DNA from: an uncultured Coriobacteriaceae bacterium
GTDB lineage: Bacteria > Actinomycetota > Coriobacteriia > Coriobacteriales > Atopobiaceae
Length of the DNA: 40,555 nt
Reading direction: 5' to 3'
Assembly: GCA_900543875.1 (NCBI GenBank)
Contig: UQSV01000006.1
Coordinates: 1 to 40,555 of the forward strand
Part shown: positions 7,468 through 16,062 of the stretch, in pieces
Layout of the letters: every line of letters begins with the position of its first letter
Position numbering within the stretch: position 1 is the stretch's first letter
The notes under the pieces: generated by a model
Told to the model about the DNA's origin: nothing
The model's input: the letters and a program-made list of their open reading frames with translations, nothing else
Databases searched by the model: none
Made by a program: the position numbers and the translations under genes

Positions 7468-9516
7468 ATGAGCAGCAATAACAACAGCCCGCGCCCGCCC
7501 GAGCAGGGCGGTCCCAATACGCCGCGCACCAACGTCATCTCGGCAATCATTGTGATTGCCCTCGTTGGCTACCTGGTCTACTCGATGGCGCCCTCGCTCT
7601 TTGGCGGCGTCTCCTCCGCGTCTGCCAGCATCCCCACGAGCGACGTTGTGGCGGCCGTAAAGGACGATCGCGTCTCCTCGCTCACCTACAAGGTGTCTTC
7701 GGGCGAGCTCACCGGCAAGTACTGGAAGAGCGACGCCGACAAGGGCAACGACTCCAAGCTCGTCTCGTTCAAGAGCACCTATGCCGGAAATGACAGTCTC
7801 TCCGAGCTTATGGCGGAGCACCCCAAGGTCTCCTACACCGTGGACACCTCGAGCGACGAATGGGTCGAGACGCTGCTGTTCACCGTGCTGCCAACGCTGC
7901 TCATGATCTGCGTGTTTGTCTTCTTCATGCGTGGCGTCCAGAACCAGAACGGCCAGGCCATGGGCTTTGGCAAGACCAAGGCCAAGACTACCGAGGAGAC
8001 CCGTCCCAAGGTCAAGTTCGCAGACGTCGCGGGCGTTGACGAGGCGGTCGAGGAGCTCAGCGAGATTCGCGACTTCCTCGCCGAGCCCGAGCGCTTCCAC
8101 AAGCTGGGTGCCAAGATTCCGCGCGGCGTGCTGCTCGTGGGCCCTCCGGGTACGGGCAAGACGCTGCTTGCCAAGGCCGTTGCCGGCGAGGCGGGCGTGC
8201 CGTTCTTCTCCATCTCCGGCTCTGACTTTGTCGAGATGTTCGTGGGCGTGGGTGCCAGCCGTGTGCGCGACCTGTTCAAGCAGGCCAAGGCCGCGAGCCC
8301 CTCGATCATCTTCATCGACGAGATTGACGCCGTGGGCCGCCAGCGCGGCGCCGGTGTGGGCGGTGGCCACGACGAGCGCGAGCAGACGCTCAACCAGCTG
8401 CTCGTCGAGATGGACGGCTTCGATGCCAACGACGCCGTGATTCTTATTGCTGCCACCAACCGTCCCGACATCCTCGACCCGGCGCTGCTGCGTCCCGGCC
8501 GCTTTGACCGTCAGGTCACGGTCGACCGCCCCGACGTCGCCGGCCGCGAGCAGATCATTCGCGTGCACGCGCAGGGCAAGCCCCTCGCCGGTGACATCGA
8601 CTTTGCCCGCCTGGCCAAGCTCACGCCTGGCTTCACGGGCGCTGATCTCATGAACCTCATGAACGAGAGTGCCCTGCTCGCCGCGCGTCGCCGCAAGTCC
8701 AAGATCACGATGGACGAGGTCGAGGAGGCCATGGAGCGCGTCATCGCCGGACCCGAGCGCAAGAGCCGCGTCATGACGGCTAAGGAGCGCACCACGATTG
8801 CCTACCACGAGAGCGGCCACGCCCTCGTGGGCCACGTGCTCGAGAACTCCGACCCGGTGCACAAGATCTCGATCATTGCCCGCGGCCAGGCGCTGGGCTA
8901 CACGCTTCAGCTGCCGGAGGAGGACCACTTCCTCAACACACGCGACGGTATGCTCGACCAGATCGCCGTCCTTCTCGCCGGCCGCACCGCCGAGGAGCTC
9001 TTCTGCGACGACATCACCACCGGCGCCAGCAACGACCTCGAGCGCGCCACCAAGATCGCCCGCCAGATGGTCACGCGCCTTGGCATGAGCGAGGCCCTGG
9101 GTACGCAGGTCTTTGGCGAGGCCCAGCACGAGGTCTTCCTGGGCCGCGACTACGCCGACCACCAGGACTACTCGGCCGAGACTGCCAAGCGCATCGACGA
9201 CGAGGTCGAGCGCATCATGCGCGAGGCCCACAAGCGCGCCCGCGAGGTGCTCGAGGCCCGTCGTGACCAGATGGACACGATGGCCAACGTCCTGCTTGCC
9301 CGCGAGACGGTCGAGGGCGAGGTCGTCGAGGCCCTGCTCGACGACGAGTGGGATGCCTACGTCGAGGCCCATCCCGAGGAGGGGACTGCCGCCAAGCCCT
9401 CGCAGGACGTGAAGCCCGGCGAGCTCGACGAGGCTGTTGCCGCCGAGGCTGCGGAGGCCGCGCGCGCCGCGGTTGCCGCGGAGGACGCGAGCGACGATGC
9501 GGCCGAGGAGAGCTGA
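7468..9516 (+). CDS. ftsH: ATP-dependent zinc metalloprotease FtsH
   Basis: Membrane-anchored AAA protease of 682 residues that degrades misfolded membrane and regulatory proteins. Order: Pro-rich cytosolic N-terminus; first membrane span (about 22-47, NVISAIIVIALVGYLVYSM); extracytoplasmic domain; second span (about 132-155); AAA module with Walker A GPPGTGKT (225-232), Walker B IIFIDEIDAVG (280-290) and the second region of homology ending LLRPGRFDR; then the zinc protease with HESGH (447-451) and the Asp ligand region DDITTGASNDLE. The last 50 or so residues are an Ala/Glu/Asp-rich tail. It follows hpt by three bases and ends before a strong terminator. All catalytic residues are present. 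Confidence 0.97.
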   Translation: MSSNNNSPRPPEQGGPNTPRTNVISAIIVIALVGYLVYSMAPSLFGGVSSASASIPTSDVVAAVKDDRVSSLTYKVSSGELTGKYWKSDADKGNDSKLVSFKSTYAGNDSLSELMAEHPKVSYTVDTSSDEWVETLLFTVLPTLLMICVFVFFMRGVQNQNGQAMGFGKTKAKTTEETRPKVKFADVAGVDEAVEELSEIRDFLAEPERFHKLGAKIPRGVLLVGPPGTGKTLLAKAVAGEAGVPFFSISGSDFVEMFVGVGASRVRDLFKQAKAASPSIIFIDEIDAVGRQRGAGVGGGHDEREQTLNQLLVEMDGFDANDAVILIAATNRPDILDPALLRPGRFDRQVTVDRPDVAGREQIIRVHAQGKPLAGDIDFARLAKLTPGFTGADLMNLMNESALLAARRRKSKITMDEVEEAMERVIAGPERKSRVMTAKERTTIAYHESGHALVGHVLENSDPVHKISIIARGQALGYTLQLPEEDHFLNTRDGMLDQIAVLLAGRTAEELFCDDITTGASNDLERATKIARQMVTRLGMSEALGTQVFGEAQHEVFLGRDYADHQDYSAETAKRIDDEVERIMREAHKRAREVLEARRDQMDTMANVLLARETVEGEVVEALLDDEWDAYVEAHPEEGTAAKPSQDVKPGELDEAVAAEAAEAARAAVAAEDASDDAAEES

Positions 9517-9542
9517 ATACAGAAGACATAGACGATTGAAAC

Positions 9543-9571
9543 GGGGGCGCCGATGGCGTCCCCATTTTTTT
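9543..9571 (+). terminator. intrinsic terminator after ftsH
   Basis: GGGGGCGCC and GGCGTCCCC arms around GAT are followed by ATTTTTTT. One G-T pair lies in the stem. Confidence 0.9.
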
Positions 9572-9691
9572 GTAGCTCAGTTTGCCGACTGCCGAAAACG
9601 ACTGAAAAGAACCTTGACGCGGAAAGTCGGGGGGAGGGGTACCGTCAAAGAACTTAGGGGACACAATTTGGAAGAAGGAAGTGGGACTACC

Positions 9692-10732
9692 ATGTCTGAA
9701 AACGATGCGGCTTCCCGTGAGCCGAGTGAGGAGAGCCCTGTTGAGGTCGATGCCCCTCCCGCGCCCCTCGACAAGGACGAATCATCGAATCCTACTGGCG
9801 AAACGGATGCCGATTCTGTAGCGATTCCAGGCGAGAATGATGTAGAAGAATCTCCCGCTGAGGGTTCTGACAAGTCTAAGCTGAAGATTGGCCTTCCAAA
9901 GTGGGCGAAGCCTGTTCTAATTGGCATCCTTGTCGTTATTGCGGTTTCTGTTTGCTATGTCACTTTCTATCACGACTGGGAACCGGCTACCTGCACAAGT
10001 CCACAGATATGCAAGATCTGCGGCAAGGAGCAGGGGGAACCTCTCGGGCATGACTGGGCTGAAGCGACTTGCACAAAGCCCAAGACTTGTAAGGTCTGTG
10101 GGGTGACGTCTGGTAGCCCCCTTGGTCATGAAGTGAAGGATGACGCTTGGGTGATTGACACCCCCTCGACCTGCACGGAGAAGGGCTCGAAGCACGGGAT
10201 TTGCAGCAGGTGCGGAGAGACCATTACTGATGAAGTCCCCGTGGTTGATCACACCGAAGGCGATTGGGAAATCACAAAGGAGGCAACGGTCGACTCCTCG
10301 GGGAATCCCGTCCCCGGGACTCGCTCAATCAAGTGCACCGTTTGTGGGAAGGTCCTAAAGACCGAGGAGTACTCGCTTTCCCCTGAGGAGGTTGCCAACC
10401 AGTTCAAGAGCGCCTGTGAGTCTCCGAGCTACGAGGACGTCGCACGCGATCCTGATAATTGGGAGGGTCATAAGGTTGCCTTTACTGGGAAAGTTATCCA
10501 GGTCATGCAAGACGGGAATAGCTATACGCTTCGTGTAAATGTAACGAAGGGCAGCTATGGTATCTGGAGCGATACCATCTTGGTCTCGTACAAGGCGGGC
10601 GCTGGTGATTCTCGAATCCTCGAGGATGATGTCATGACCTTCTACGGGACCATGAACGGCATGTATTCCTACAAGTCTGTTCTGGGCGCAACTGTTACCG
10701 TTCCCCTTCTGGTCGCTACTTACACCGGCTAG
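9692..10732 (+). CDS. membrane-anchored protein with CxxC repeats and a C-terminal OB-fold-like domain
   Basis: A 346-residue protein without a firm family name. The first 70 residues are acidic and disordered-looking (many Glu, Ser, Pro), followed by one membrane span (about 71-91, AKPVLIGILVVIAVSVCYVTF). Outside come two tandem repeats of the form A-x-C-T-x-P-x-x-C-x-x-CG...G-x-PLGH (near 99-145), then two more CxxC pairs (CSRCG, CTVCG). The last 100 residues (YEDVARDPDNWEGHKVAFTGKV..., with SRILEDDVMTFYG) resemble an OB-fold-like domain seen in secreted proteins of Gram-positive bacteria. I choose ATG 9692 because AAGGAAG precedes it; upstream codons in frame overlap ftsH. It stands alone between two terminators. 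The cysteines may bind zinc or form disulfides; function unknown. Confidence 0.8.
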   Translation: MSENDAASREPSEESPVEVDAPPAPLDKDESSNPTGETDADSVAIPGENDVEESPAEGSDKSKLKIGLPKWAKPVLIGILVVIAVSVCYVTFYHDWEPATCTSPQICKICGKEQGEPLGHDWAEATCTKPKTCKVCGVTSGSPLGHEVKDDAWVIDTPSTCTEKGSKHGICSRCGETITDEVPVVDHTEGDWEITKEATVDSSGNPVPGTRSIKCTVCGKVLKTEEYSLSPEEVANQFKSACESPSYEDVARDPDNWEGHKVAFTGKVIQVMQDGNSYTLRVNVTKGSYGIWSDTILVSYKAGAGDSRILEDDVMTFYGTMNGMYSYKSVLGATVTVPLLVATYTG

Positions 10733-10753
10733 TTGCCTGACGGAATTAAGGTT

Positions 10754-10798
10754 AATAACCCGAGCTGCCAATAGTTCTGGTAGCTTGGGTTATTCTTT
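10754..10798. terminator. long hairpin terminator
   Basis: AATAACCC...GCTGCCA (10754-10770) pairs with TGGTAGC...GGGTTATT (10778-10794) around a seven-base loop, then CTTT. The A/T ends of both arms allow bidirectional use. Confidence 0.8.
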
Positions 10799-10911
10799 AA
10801 ACGCCGTCGAATCGCAAGGCTCATATACGTAAATGCCATTGCAATTCCAAGAGTAAAATCAAACCATGCATTTGATGAGATGTTGACGTTTTGCCTGCAA
10901 GGGGGATGTAA

Positions 10912-12108
10912 ATGATCAACGAGACCATGTACGGCTACGGAGCCTCCAAGAGCTCCATCCGCGAGATCGCGGCCTATGGCGCCGCCCGCAAGGCCGAGAT
11001 TGGCGCCGAGAACGTCTTCGACTTTAGCCTGGGCAACCCGAGCGTCCCGGCGCCCGCCGAGGTCGCCGCCTCGCTCACGGCCTCTGCCGCACTTCCCCCG
11101 GCGCAGGTCCACGGCTACACGCCCGCCAACGGCCTGCCGGCTTGCCGCGAGGCCGTCGCTGCCTCCCTCACGCGTCGCTTTTCCGCCGAGATGGGCGGCC
11201 GTGACGTGGCTGCCGCTGGCGACCTCTACATCACCTGTGGCGCCGCCGCCTCGCTCACCATCACGCTCCATGCGGTGACCAACCCTGGTGACGAGGTCAT
11301 CGTCATTGCCCCGTACTTCCCCGAGTACCGTGTCTGGATCGAGACCTGCGGCTGCACCTGCGTCGAGGTCATGGCAGACCCCGCCACCTTCCAGATCGAC
11401 GCCGAGGCCGTCGCCGTCGCTATCACCGAGCGCACCGCCGCCGTCATCATCGACTCGCCCAACAACCCGGTGGGCACCGTCTACACCCGCGAGACCCTGC
11501 AGGCCCTCGCCGGCGTGCTGGCCAGGCGCGGCGAGGAGCTGGGTCACCCCATCTACCTCATCTCCGACGAGCCCTACCGCGAGATTACCTATGGCGCCGA
11601 GGTGCCCTGGGTGCCCGCGATCTATGACCGTACCATCGTGTGCTACAGCTACTCCAAGAGCCTGTCGCTTCCGGGCGAGCGCATTGGCTGGGTGCTCGTG
11701 CCTCCCACCAACCCCGAGCATGACCGCCTTATCCCCACGGTCGCTGGCGCGGGTCGCACGCTGGGCTTTGTCTGCGCTCCGGCCATCTTCCAGCGCGTCC
11801 TCATCGACTGCGTTGACGTGCCGAGTGACGTTGACGCCTACGCGCGCAACCGCGAGGCCCTCACGGCCGGCCTTGCCAAGGCGGGCTACGAGTACATCGA
11901 GCCGGCGGGCGCCTTCTACCTGTGGGTCAAGGCCCTCGAGCCCGACGCCAACGCGTTCTTCGAGCGTGCCCGCGCCCATGAGCTGCTGCCCGTTCCCTCC
12001 GACAGCTTTGGCTGCCCGGGCTGGGTGCGCGTTGGCTACTGCGTGAGTTGCGACACCATCGTCAACTCCATGTCCGCCTGGCGCGCGCTTGCGGCCGAGT
12101 ACAAGTAA
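10912..12108 (+). CDS. class I/II pyridoxal-phosphate aminotransferase
   Basis: A 398-residue fold-type I aminotransferase, probably acting on aspartate, aromatic or similar amino acids in the cytosol. Visible are GYTPANG (68-74), SPNNPVGT (182-189), the PLP-ring Asp in LISDEPYRE (D219) and the Schiff-base lysine in SYSKSLSLPGERIGW (K249). The C-terminal substrate Arg region reads PGWVRVGYC. The GGGGGATGTAA stretch just before the ATG is the ribosome site. The upstream 180 bases are A/T-rich for this genome and hold the previous gene's terminator and probably this gene's promoter, which I could not define. It is a single-gene unit ended by its own terminator. The true amino donor cannot be read from sequence. 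Confidence 0.92.
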   Translation: MINETMYGYGASKSSIREIAAYGAARKAEIGAENVFDFSLGNPSVPAPAEVAASLTASAALPPAQVHGYTPANGLPACREAVAASLTRRFSAEMGGRDVAAAGDLYITCGAAASLTITLHAVTNPGDEVIVIAPYFPEYRVWIETCGCTCVEVMADPATFQIDAEAVAVAITERTAAVIIDSPNNPVGTVYTRETLQALAGVLARRGEELGHPIYLISDEPYREITYGAEVPWVPAIYDRTIVCYSYSKSLSLPGERIGWVLVPPTNPEHDRLIPTVAGAGRTLGFVCAPAIFQRVLIDCVDVPSDVDAYARNREALTAGLAKAGYEYIEPAGAFYLWVKALEPDANAFFERARAHELLPVPSDSFGCPGWVRVGYCVSCDTIVNSMSAWRALAAEYK

Positions 12109-12116
12109 TGGCTGGC

Positions 12117-12149
12117 GGCCGGGCGCATCGCGTGCCCGGCCCTTTCTTT
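12117..12149 (+). terminator. intrinsic terminator after the aminotransferase
   Basis: GGCCGGGC (12117-12124) and GCCCGGCC (12134-12141) are perfect arms, followed by CTTTCTTTG. Confidence 0.85.
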
Positions 12150-12215
12150 GGGATGGTTGGCCCGGAGGGTTGCCGTCCCGTTTTGATGGGGATGTAAGCC
12201 CCGGGAAGGAACCGC

Positions 12216-13022
12216 ATGTACCAGAACCTCTGCGATACCCACACCCACACGCTCTACTCGCGCCACTCCTACTCGACGATCCGCGAGAACGTCCTGGCCG
12301 CGCGCGATGCCGGCCTCGAGCTGCTCGCCTCGACCGACCACTTCAGCTGCATGCTCTACCCCGACCAGCACATGCGTAACTTCCAGTTCTTCTACAACTA
12401 CTCGTGCTGGCCGCGCGAGTGGGAGGGCGTCACGCTGCTCCATGGCTGTGAGGCCGACATCGTCGACCTCGAGGGCAACATGTTTGGTCACGACATTCCG
12501 GTCGAGATCGAGATCAACGGCTGCCCGCTCGATGAGCCGCGCATCCTGCGCGACGACGTCTTCAAGCGCAGCGACTACGTGATCGCCAGCGTGCACGACC
12601 GCTCCTTCTCGCGCGACGCCTCGCTTGCGGCCACAACGCAGATGTACCTCAACGCCCTGCGGGACCCCAAGGTTCTCATGCTCGCCCACACGGGCCGCTC
12701 GGCCGTGCCCTTCGACATCCCCGAGGTAGTGGGCGAGGCCAAGCGACTGGGCAAACTCATCGAGATAAACGAGCACAGCCTCGACTTTGGACGTCCCGCG
12801 GTTGATGCCACCTGCAAGAAGATTGCCGAGACGTGCGCCGAGCTGGGCTGCAAGGTTGCCGTCAACACCGATGCTCACATCTGCGTGGGCGTGGGGCACT
12901 TTGACCATGCGCTGGCCATGCTCGAGGAGATCCACTTCCCGCCCGAGCTCATCGCCACGGCGAGCAGGCAGTCGTTCCTCGCCGCGCTCGACGAGTCGGG
13001 CATTGGCGCTCCTGCTCTGTAG
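12216..13022 (+). CDS. PHP-domain metal-dependent phosphoesterase (YcdX-like)
   Basis: A 268-residue protein of the polymerase-and-histidinol-phosphatase superfamily. Metal ligands expected for the fold are visible: DTHTHT (H9, H11), H17, STDH (D41, H42), HGCEADI, ASVHD, LAHTG and the C-terminal NTDAH. The single-domain layout matches YcdX-type phosphatases rather than the PHP domain of DNA polymerase. It could hydrolyse a sugar or nucleotide phosphate, or histidinol phosphate, but no his genes are nearby. GGGAAGGAACCGC before the ATG is a good ribosome site. The preceding terminator makes it a separate unit; it converges on xth across a shared inverted repeat. Confidence 0.9.
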   Translation: MYQNLCDTHTHTLYSRHSYSTIRENVLAARDAGLELLASTDHFSCMLYPDQHMRNFQFFYNYSCWPREWEGVTLLHGCEADIVDLEGNMFGHDIPVEIEINGCPLDEPRILRDDVFKRSDYVIASVHDRSFSRDASLAATTQMYLNALRDPKVLMLAHTGRSAVPFDIPEVVGEAKRLGKLIEINEHSLDFGRPAVDATCKKIAETCAELGCKVAVNTDAHICVGVGHFDHALAMLEEIHFPPELIATASRQSFLAALDESGIGAPAL

Positions 13023-13064
13023 GCAAGGGGCGTGGGGTATCCCTGCCTCGCCTAATTGAGACGA

Positions 13065-13102
13065 AGCGGGCGGGCGAGGTTTTTGACCCTCGTCCGCCCG
13101 CT
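13065..13102. terminator. bidirectional terminator between convergent genes
   Basis: AGCGGGCGG-GCGAGG (13065-13079) pairs with CCTCG-TCCGCCCGCT (13088-13102) around a loop containing TTTTTGA. It separates the PHP gene (plus) and xth (minus). Confidence 0.6.
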
Positions 13103-13107
13103 GTTCC

Positions 13108-13935
13108 TTACAGCTCGATGGAGAGCTCCACGGGGCAGTGGTCGCTGCCCATGACCTCGGAGAGAATTGATGCTCCGGTGACGCGCTCAGCCACATCGTT
13201 CGAGACGAGGAAGTAGTCGATGCGCCAGCCCGCGTTGTTCTTGCGCGCGTTGAAGCGGTAGCTCCACCAGCTGTACGCGCCCGTGAGCTCGGGGAAGCGC
13301 GCACGGAACGTGTCGGTGAAGCCGGCATCGAGCAGGCGCGTGAAGCTCTCGCGCTCCTCGTCGGAGAACCCGGCATTGCCGCGGTTGGGGCCGGGGTTCT
13401 TGAGGTCGATCTCCTTGTGTGCCACGTTAAAGTCGCCGCAGGTCACCACGGGCTTCGCGGCGGCAAGCTTCACGAGAAACTTGCGATAGGCGGTATCCCA
13501 CGCAAGGCGCGTGTCGATGCGCGCGAGCTCGCCCTGGGCGTTGGGCGTGTAGACGTTCACAAACCAGTAGCTGTCGAATTCGAGCGCGCAGACGCGACCC
13601 TCGGTTGCGGCAACGGCCACGAGCGCCTCGTCCTCGGCGCTCAACGCATTGTGGGCAACTTCGAGCACGGCATCGGCACGCAGCACTCGCAGGGGCTCCT
13701 CGCGCGAGAAGACCGCGGTGCCCGAGTAGCCCTTGCGCTCGGCGTAGCTCCAGGTCTGGTGGTAGCCGGGCAAGTCGAGCTCAATCTGGCCCTCTTGCAG
13801 CTTAGTCTCCTGGACGGCAAAGACGTCGGCGTCGAGCTGTTCGACGACGTCGACAAAGCTCGGATCCTTCTTCATGACGGCACGTAGGCCGTTGACGTTC
13901 CAAGAAACAAGACGCAGCTCGTGGGTGGTGCTCAT
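13108..13935 (-). CDS. xth: exodeoxyribonuclease III / AP endonuclease
   Basis: A 275-residue exonuclease III of the EEP family, for base-excision repair at abasic sites. Motifs in order: SWNVNGLRA (metal Asn), QETKLQ (metal Glu), VNVYTPNAQ (catalytic Tyr), CGDFNVAHKEIDL (Asp/Asn), the WWSYR and RIDYFLVS segments and the terminal SDHCPVE (catalytic Asp-His). Length and motif order match bacterial ExoIII closely. AGGAGG with a four-base gap precedes the ATG. The lipase gene ends 15 bases upstream, so the two are probably co-transcribed, although no functional link is obvious. Confidence 0.96.
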   Translation of the reverse strand: MSTTHELRLVSWNVNGLRAVMKKDPSFVDVVEQLDADVFAVQETKLQEGQIELDLPGYHQTWSYAERKGYSGTAVFSREEPLRVLRADAVLEVAHNALSAEDEALVAVAATEGRVCALEFDSYWFVNVYTPNAQGELARIDTRLAWDTAYRKFLVKLAAAKPVVTCGDFNVAHKEIDLKNPGPNRGNAGFSDEERESFTRLLDAGFTDTFRARFPELTGAYSWWSYRFNARKNNAGWRIDYFLVSNDVAERVTGASILSEVMGSDHCPVELSIEL

Positions 13936-13950
13936 GGTGCCTCCTTGGGG

Positions 13951-14844
13951 CTAGCGGGTAAGCCAGTCGATCCAGCGGTCCATCTCTCGCTCAGCCAGGG
14001 CGTGGCCGTGGTTAAAGACGGCGCGCAGGCGCTCGACATTGGTCTCGGTGTTCTGAATGGGCATGCTCTCGGGACGGATGACGAGGGCGCGGCCCTGTCG
14101 CTCGAGCTCCTCGACATGGTCGAGTGCGGCGTTATAGCGTTCAGCTCGAGTGTCGAGCGCCTCGAACAGATGGGGCTGGCCGGCACAGAGCCTGCGGAGC
14201 AGGCCGCGCTGCCCGCGATGCATGGGAGACTTGCGGTAGCCGGCTGGGCGCGTCGTCACAAAGAGAAAGCGCTCGTAGCCGTCTTCCTCGGCCATGTGCA
14301 GGGGAATGCCCGCGCCCGTGCCCAGGCCGCCGTCGAGCATGACCTGGCCGCCCAAGCTGATGGGGTTCATCACGAACGGCATCGTGGAGCTTGCCCGTAC
14401 GAGGGCAGCGGTGGTGAGGGGGTCGGTGGTGTCTGCGCGCGTCCAGGTAACGTCGCGTCCGGTGTCGCGCTCAAAGGACTGGATGCGCAGCTTGGTGGGA
14501 TTTGCCTGGTAGGCTTCCCAATCCATGGGCAAGGTGCCGTCCTCGATGGCCTCGATGTAGAGGAAGTCAGAGTTAAAGAAGCCGTTGTGGCGCACAAACG
14601 AGCCAAAGCCGCCAAAGCGCTTGTCGCCCGCGATTTCCACGAAGCAACGGCGCGTGCGGTCGGCGTCGCGCGCGATGTAGTTGATGGCGTTGGACGAGCC
14701 TGCGGAGAGGCCGCATACGTAGGGCAGCCAGACCTCGTGCTCGATGAGCGAGGCCACGACGCCCGCCGTGTGTGCCGCGCGCATGCCTCCGCCCTCGAGC
14801 ACGAGTGCGACGTCTGGTGCGATGAAGCTGTTTGGCTGCGACAT
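13951..14844 (-). CDS. patatin-like phospholipase / acyl hydrolase
   Basis: A 297-residue patatin-family lipase (RssA/YjjU type). The oxyanion hole is LEGGGMRAAH (about 16-25), the nucleophile is in GLSAGS (S47), and the partner aspartate is in LDGG. No signal peptide is visible, so it acts in the cytosol or at the inner face of the membrane on lipids or acyl esters. I place the start at the ATG of MSQPNSF because AGAAAGGACGACC precedes it; 70 codons of open frame upstream are Arg-rich and overlap the intergenic repeats, so they are not coding. It heads a two-gene minus-strand unit with xth and is divergent from the sirtuin. Confidence 0.9.
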   Translation of the reverse strand: MSQPNSFIAPDVALVLEGGGMRAAHTAGVVASLIEHEVWLPYVCGLSAGSSNAINYIARDADRTRRCFVEIAGDKRFGGFGSFVRHNGFFNSDFLYIEAIEDGTLPMDWEAYQANPTKLRIQSFERDTGRDVTWTRADTTDPLTTAALVRASSTMPFVMNPISLGGQVMLDGGLGTGAGIPLHMAEEDGYERFLFVTTRPAGYRKSPMHRGQRGLLRRLCAGQPHLFEALDTRAERYNAALDHVEELERQGRALVIRPESMPIQNTETNVERLRAVFNHGHALAEREMDRWIDWLTR

Positions 14845-15007
14845 GGTCGTCCTTTCTGGGTGCTGGGCTCGTTGGCGAGGCACCCACAATGCAAGCCATT
14901 TTAGCCCCGAAGGCGGACGCGACCCGTACGGCGTGCGCCTCCGAGGATGTCTCGTGCGGCTATTTCGGAAGAGACCGCGAGTAAAGCCCGTCCGCTCTTC
15001 TCGTCCA

Positions 15008-15085
15008 TGAAAAGCTACACTCAGGCGCCGGGAATAGCCTGAAAAGCTGCACATTTCTCTCAGATAGGGTCTGAAAAAGCTGCAT
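15008..15085 (+). repeat. three 32-bp-phased repeats, TGAAAAGCTRCAY
   Basis: TGAAAAGCTACAC (15008), TGAAAAGCTGCAC (15040) and TGAAAAAGCTGCAT (15072) begin exactly 32 bp apart, close to three helical turns, so all three face the same side of the DNA. The sequence between copies is not conserved. The last copy ends about 24 bases before a TATACT -10 box, so this could be an activator-binding array for the sirtuin gene. The cognate protein is not in the window. Confidence 0.65.
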
Positions 15086-15108
15086 TAGTTTGCAAATCAG
15101 CAGCTAGA

Positions 15109-15114
15109 TATACT
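15109..15114 (+). promoter_or_regulatory. -10 box of the sirtuin promoter
   Basis: TATACT matches the consensus at five of six positions. No good -35 is present at 17-18 bases, which suits an activator-dependent promoter. An alternative pairing is TTGCAA (15090-15095) with TTATAC (15114-15119). Confidence 0.4.
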
Positions 15115-15194
15115 TATACGAGAAAGGGTCACCTTTGGGATAACATGTCTGTCCGCTAACATGACCTCAGAAGTCCTATGTATACGGAGGAAGC

Positions 15195-15953
15195 ATGAGC
15201 AACGCCGTTACCATCACCGACGCGTCCGAGGCGGCCACCGAGCTGGCGCGCCGCGTCGAGCGCGCGCACCGCATCGTCTTCTTTGGTGGCGCGGGCGTCT
15301 CCACCGCAAGCGGCATCCCCGACTTCCGCAGCGTGGACGGGCTGTATAGCCAGCAGTTCGACTATCCTCCCGAGACCATGCTCTCCCACGGCTTTTACGA
15401 GACTCACCCGGCGGAGTTCTACGAGTTCTATCGTACGAAGATGATTGCGCTCGGCGCCAAGCCCAACCAGGCGCACCTCAAGCTCGCCGAGCTCGAGCGC
15501 GAGGGGAAGCTTACTGCTGTGGTGACCCAGAACATCGATGGTCTGCACCAGGCTGCGGGCTCGAAGAACGTGCTCGAGCTGCATGGGTCGGTCCATCGCA
15601 ACATCTGCCGTCGCTGCGGCGCTACCTATTCCGCCGAGTGGATTATGGCGCGCGAGCATGAGGACGATTGCGGCGTGCCGGTGTGCCCCGAGTGCGGTGG
15701 TCCCATCAAGCCCGACGTGGTCCTGTACGGCGAAAGCCTCGACGACCGCGTGGTGCAGGAGTCCGTGCGCGCCATTCGCGAGGCGGACATGCTCATCGTG
15801 GGCGGAACGAGCCTCGTGGTCTATCCTGCAGCGGGCCTCGTCGATTACTTCCTTGGCCGGGAGCTCGTGGTTGTGAACCGCGATCAAATTCCCGTGAGCT
15901 CGCGTGCCAGCGTCATCATCCAGGCCGACATCGCCAAGGCGTTCGACTTCTAG
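15195..15953 (+). CDS. cobB: NAD-dependent protein deacylase, sirtuin (CobB/SrtN type)
   Basis: A 252-residue sirtuin that removes acyl groups from lysine using NAD+. The NAD-binding motif GAGVSTASGIPDFR (32-45), TQNIDGLH (111-118) and the catalytic histidine in ELHGS (H130) are intact, and a four-Cys zinc site is present (C138, C141, C164, C167). GTSLVVYPAAGL and VVVNRD complete the Rossmann fold. Length is standard and no N-terminal targeting sequence is seen. CGGAGGAAGC gives a strong ribosome site. It is divergent from the patatin gene behind an array of phased repeats, which suggests regulated expression. No acetyltransferase gene lies nearby. Confidence 0.96.
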   Translation: MSNAVTITDASEAATELARRVERAHRIVFFGGAGVSTASGIPDFRSVDGLYSQQFDYPPETMLSHGFYETHPAEFYEFYRTKMIALGAKPNQAHLKLAELEREGKLTAVVTQNIDGLHQAAGSKNVLELHGSVHRNICRRCGATYSAEWIMAREHEDDCGVPVCPECGGPIKPDVVLYGESLDDRVVQESVRAIREADMLIVGGTSLVVYPAAGLVDYFLGRELVVVNRDQIPVSSRASVIIQADIAKAFDF

Positions 15954-16044
15954 ATTGCCTCCGACGGTCGAAGTGACCCTAACTAATTGTATATAAGGTA
16001 TATTACGGGAAAGTTCTATTATTATGTGGCGTTCTAATTAGATC

Positions 16045-16062
16045 GGTTGACTTCAGTCGACC
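16045..16062. promoter_or_regulatory. inverted repeat upstream of the LPXTG gene
   Basis: GGTTGACT-TC-AGTCGACC is an 18-bp inverted repeat with one mismatch per arm, flanked by ATTAG on the left and CTAAT on the right. The surrounding 15954-16131 is unusually A/T-rich. TTGACT could also serve as a -35 box. It is a candidate operator for the surface protein. Confidence 0.4.

Larger units (their letters stand above)
14845..15194. other. 350-bp intergenic region between lipase and sirtuin
   Basis: No convincing gene lies here. It holds the lipase ribosome site, an inverted repeat TCAGGC/GCCTGA (15021-15042), three phased repeats, an inverted AGCTGC/GCAGCT pair (15078-15105), a probable sirtuin -10 box and two copies of TAACATG in the sirtuin leader. 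Base composition from 15001 is clearly more A/T-rich than the flanking genes. Confidence 0.7.

Noticed and set aside
6448..9372. 974-codon minus-strand open frame opposite ftsH and hpt
   Set aside because: Antisense shadow created by codon bias of the plus-strand genes; it crosses three unrelated genes and has no recognisable motifs.
9571..9625. GTAGCTCAG stretch resembling the D-arm of a tRNA
   Set aside because: No acceptor, anticodon or T-arm can be paired downstream, and it directly follows the T-run of the ftsH terminator.
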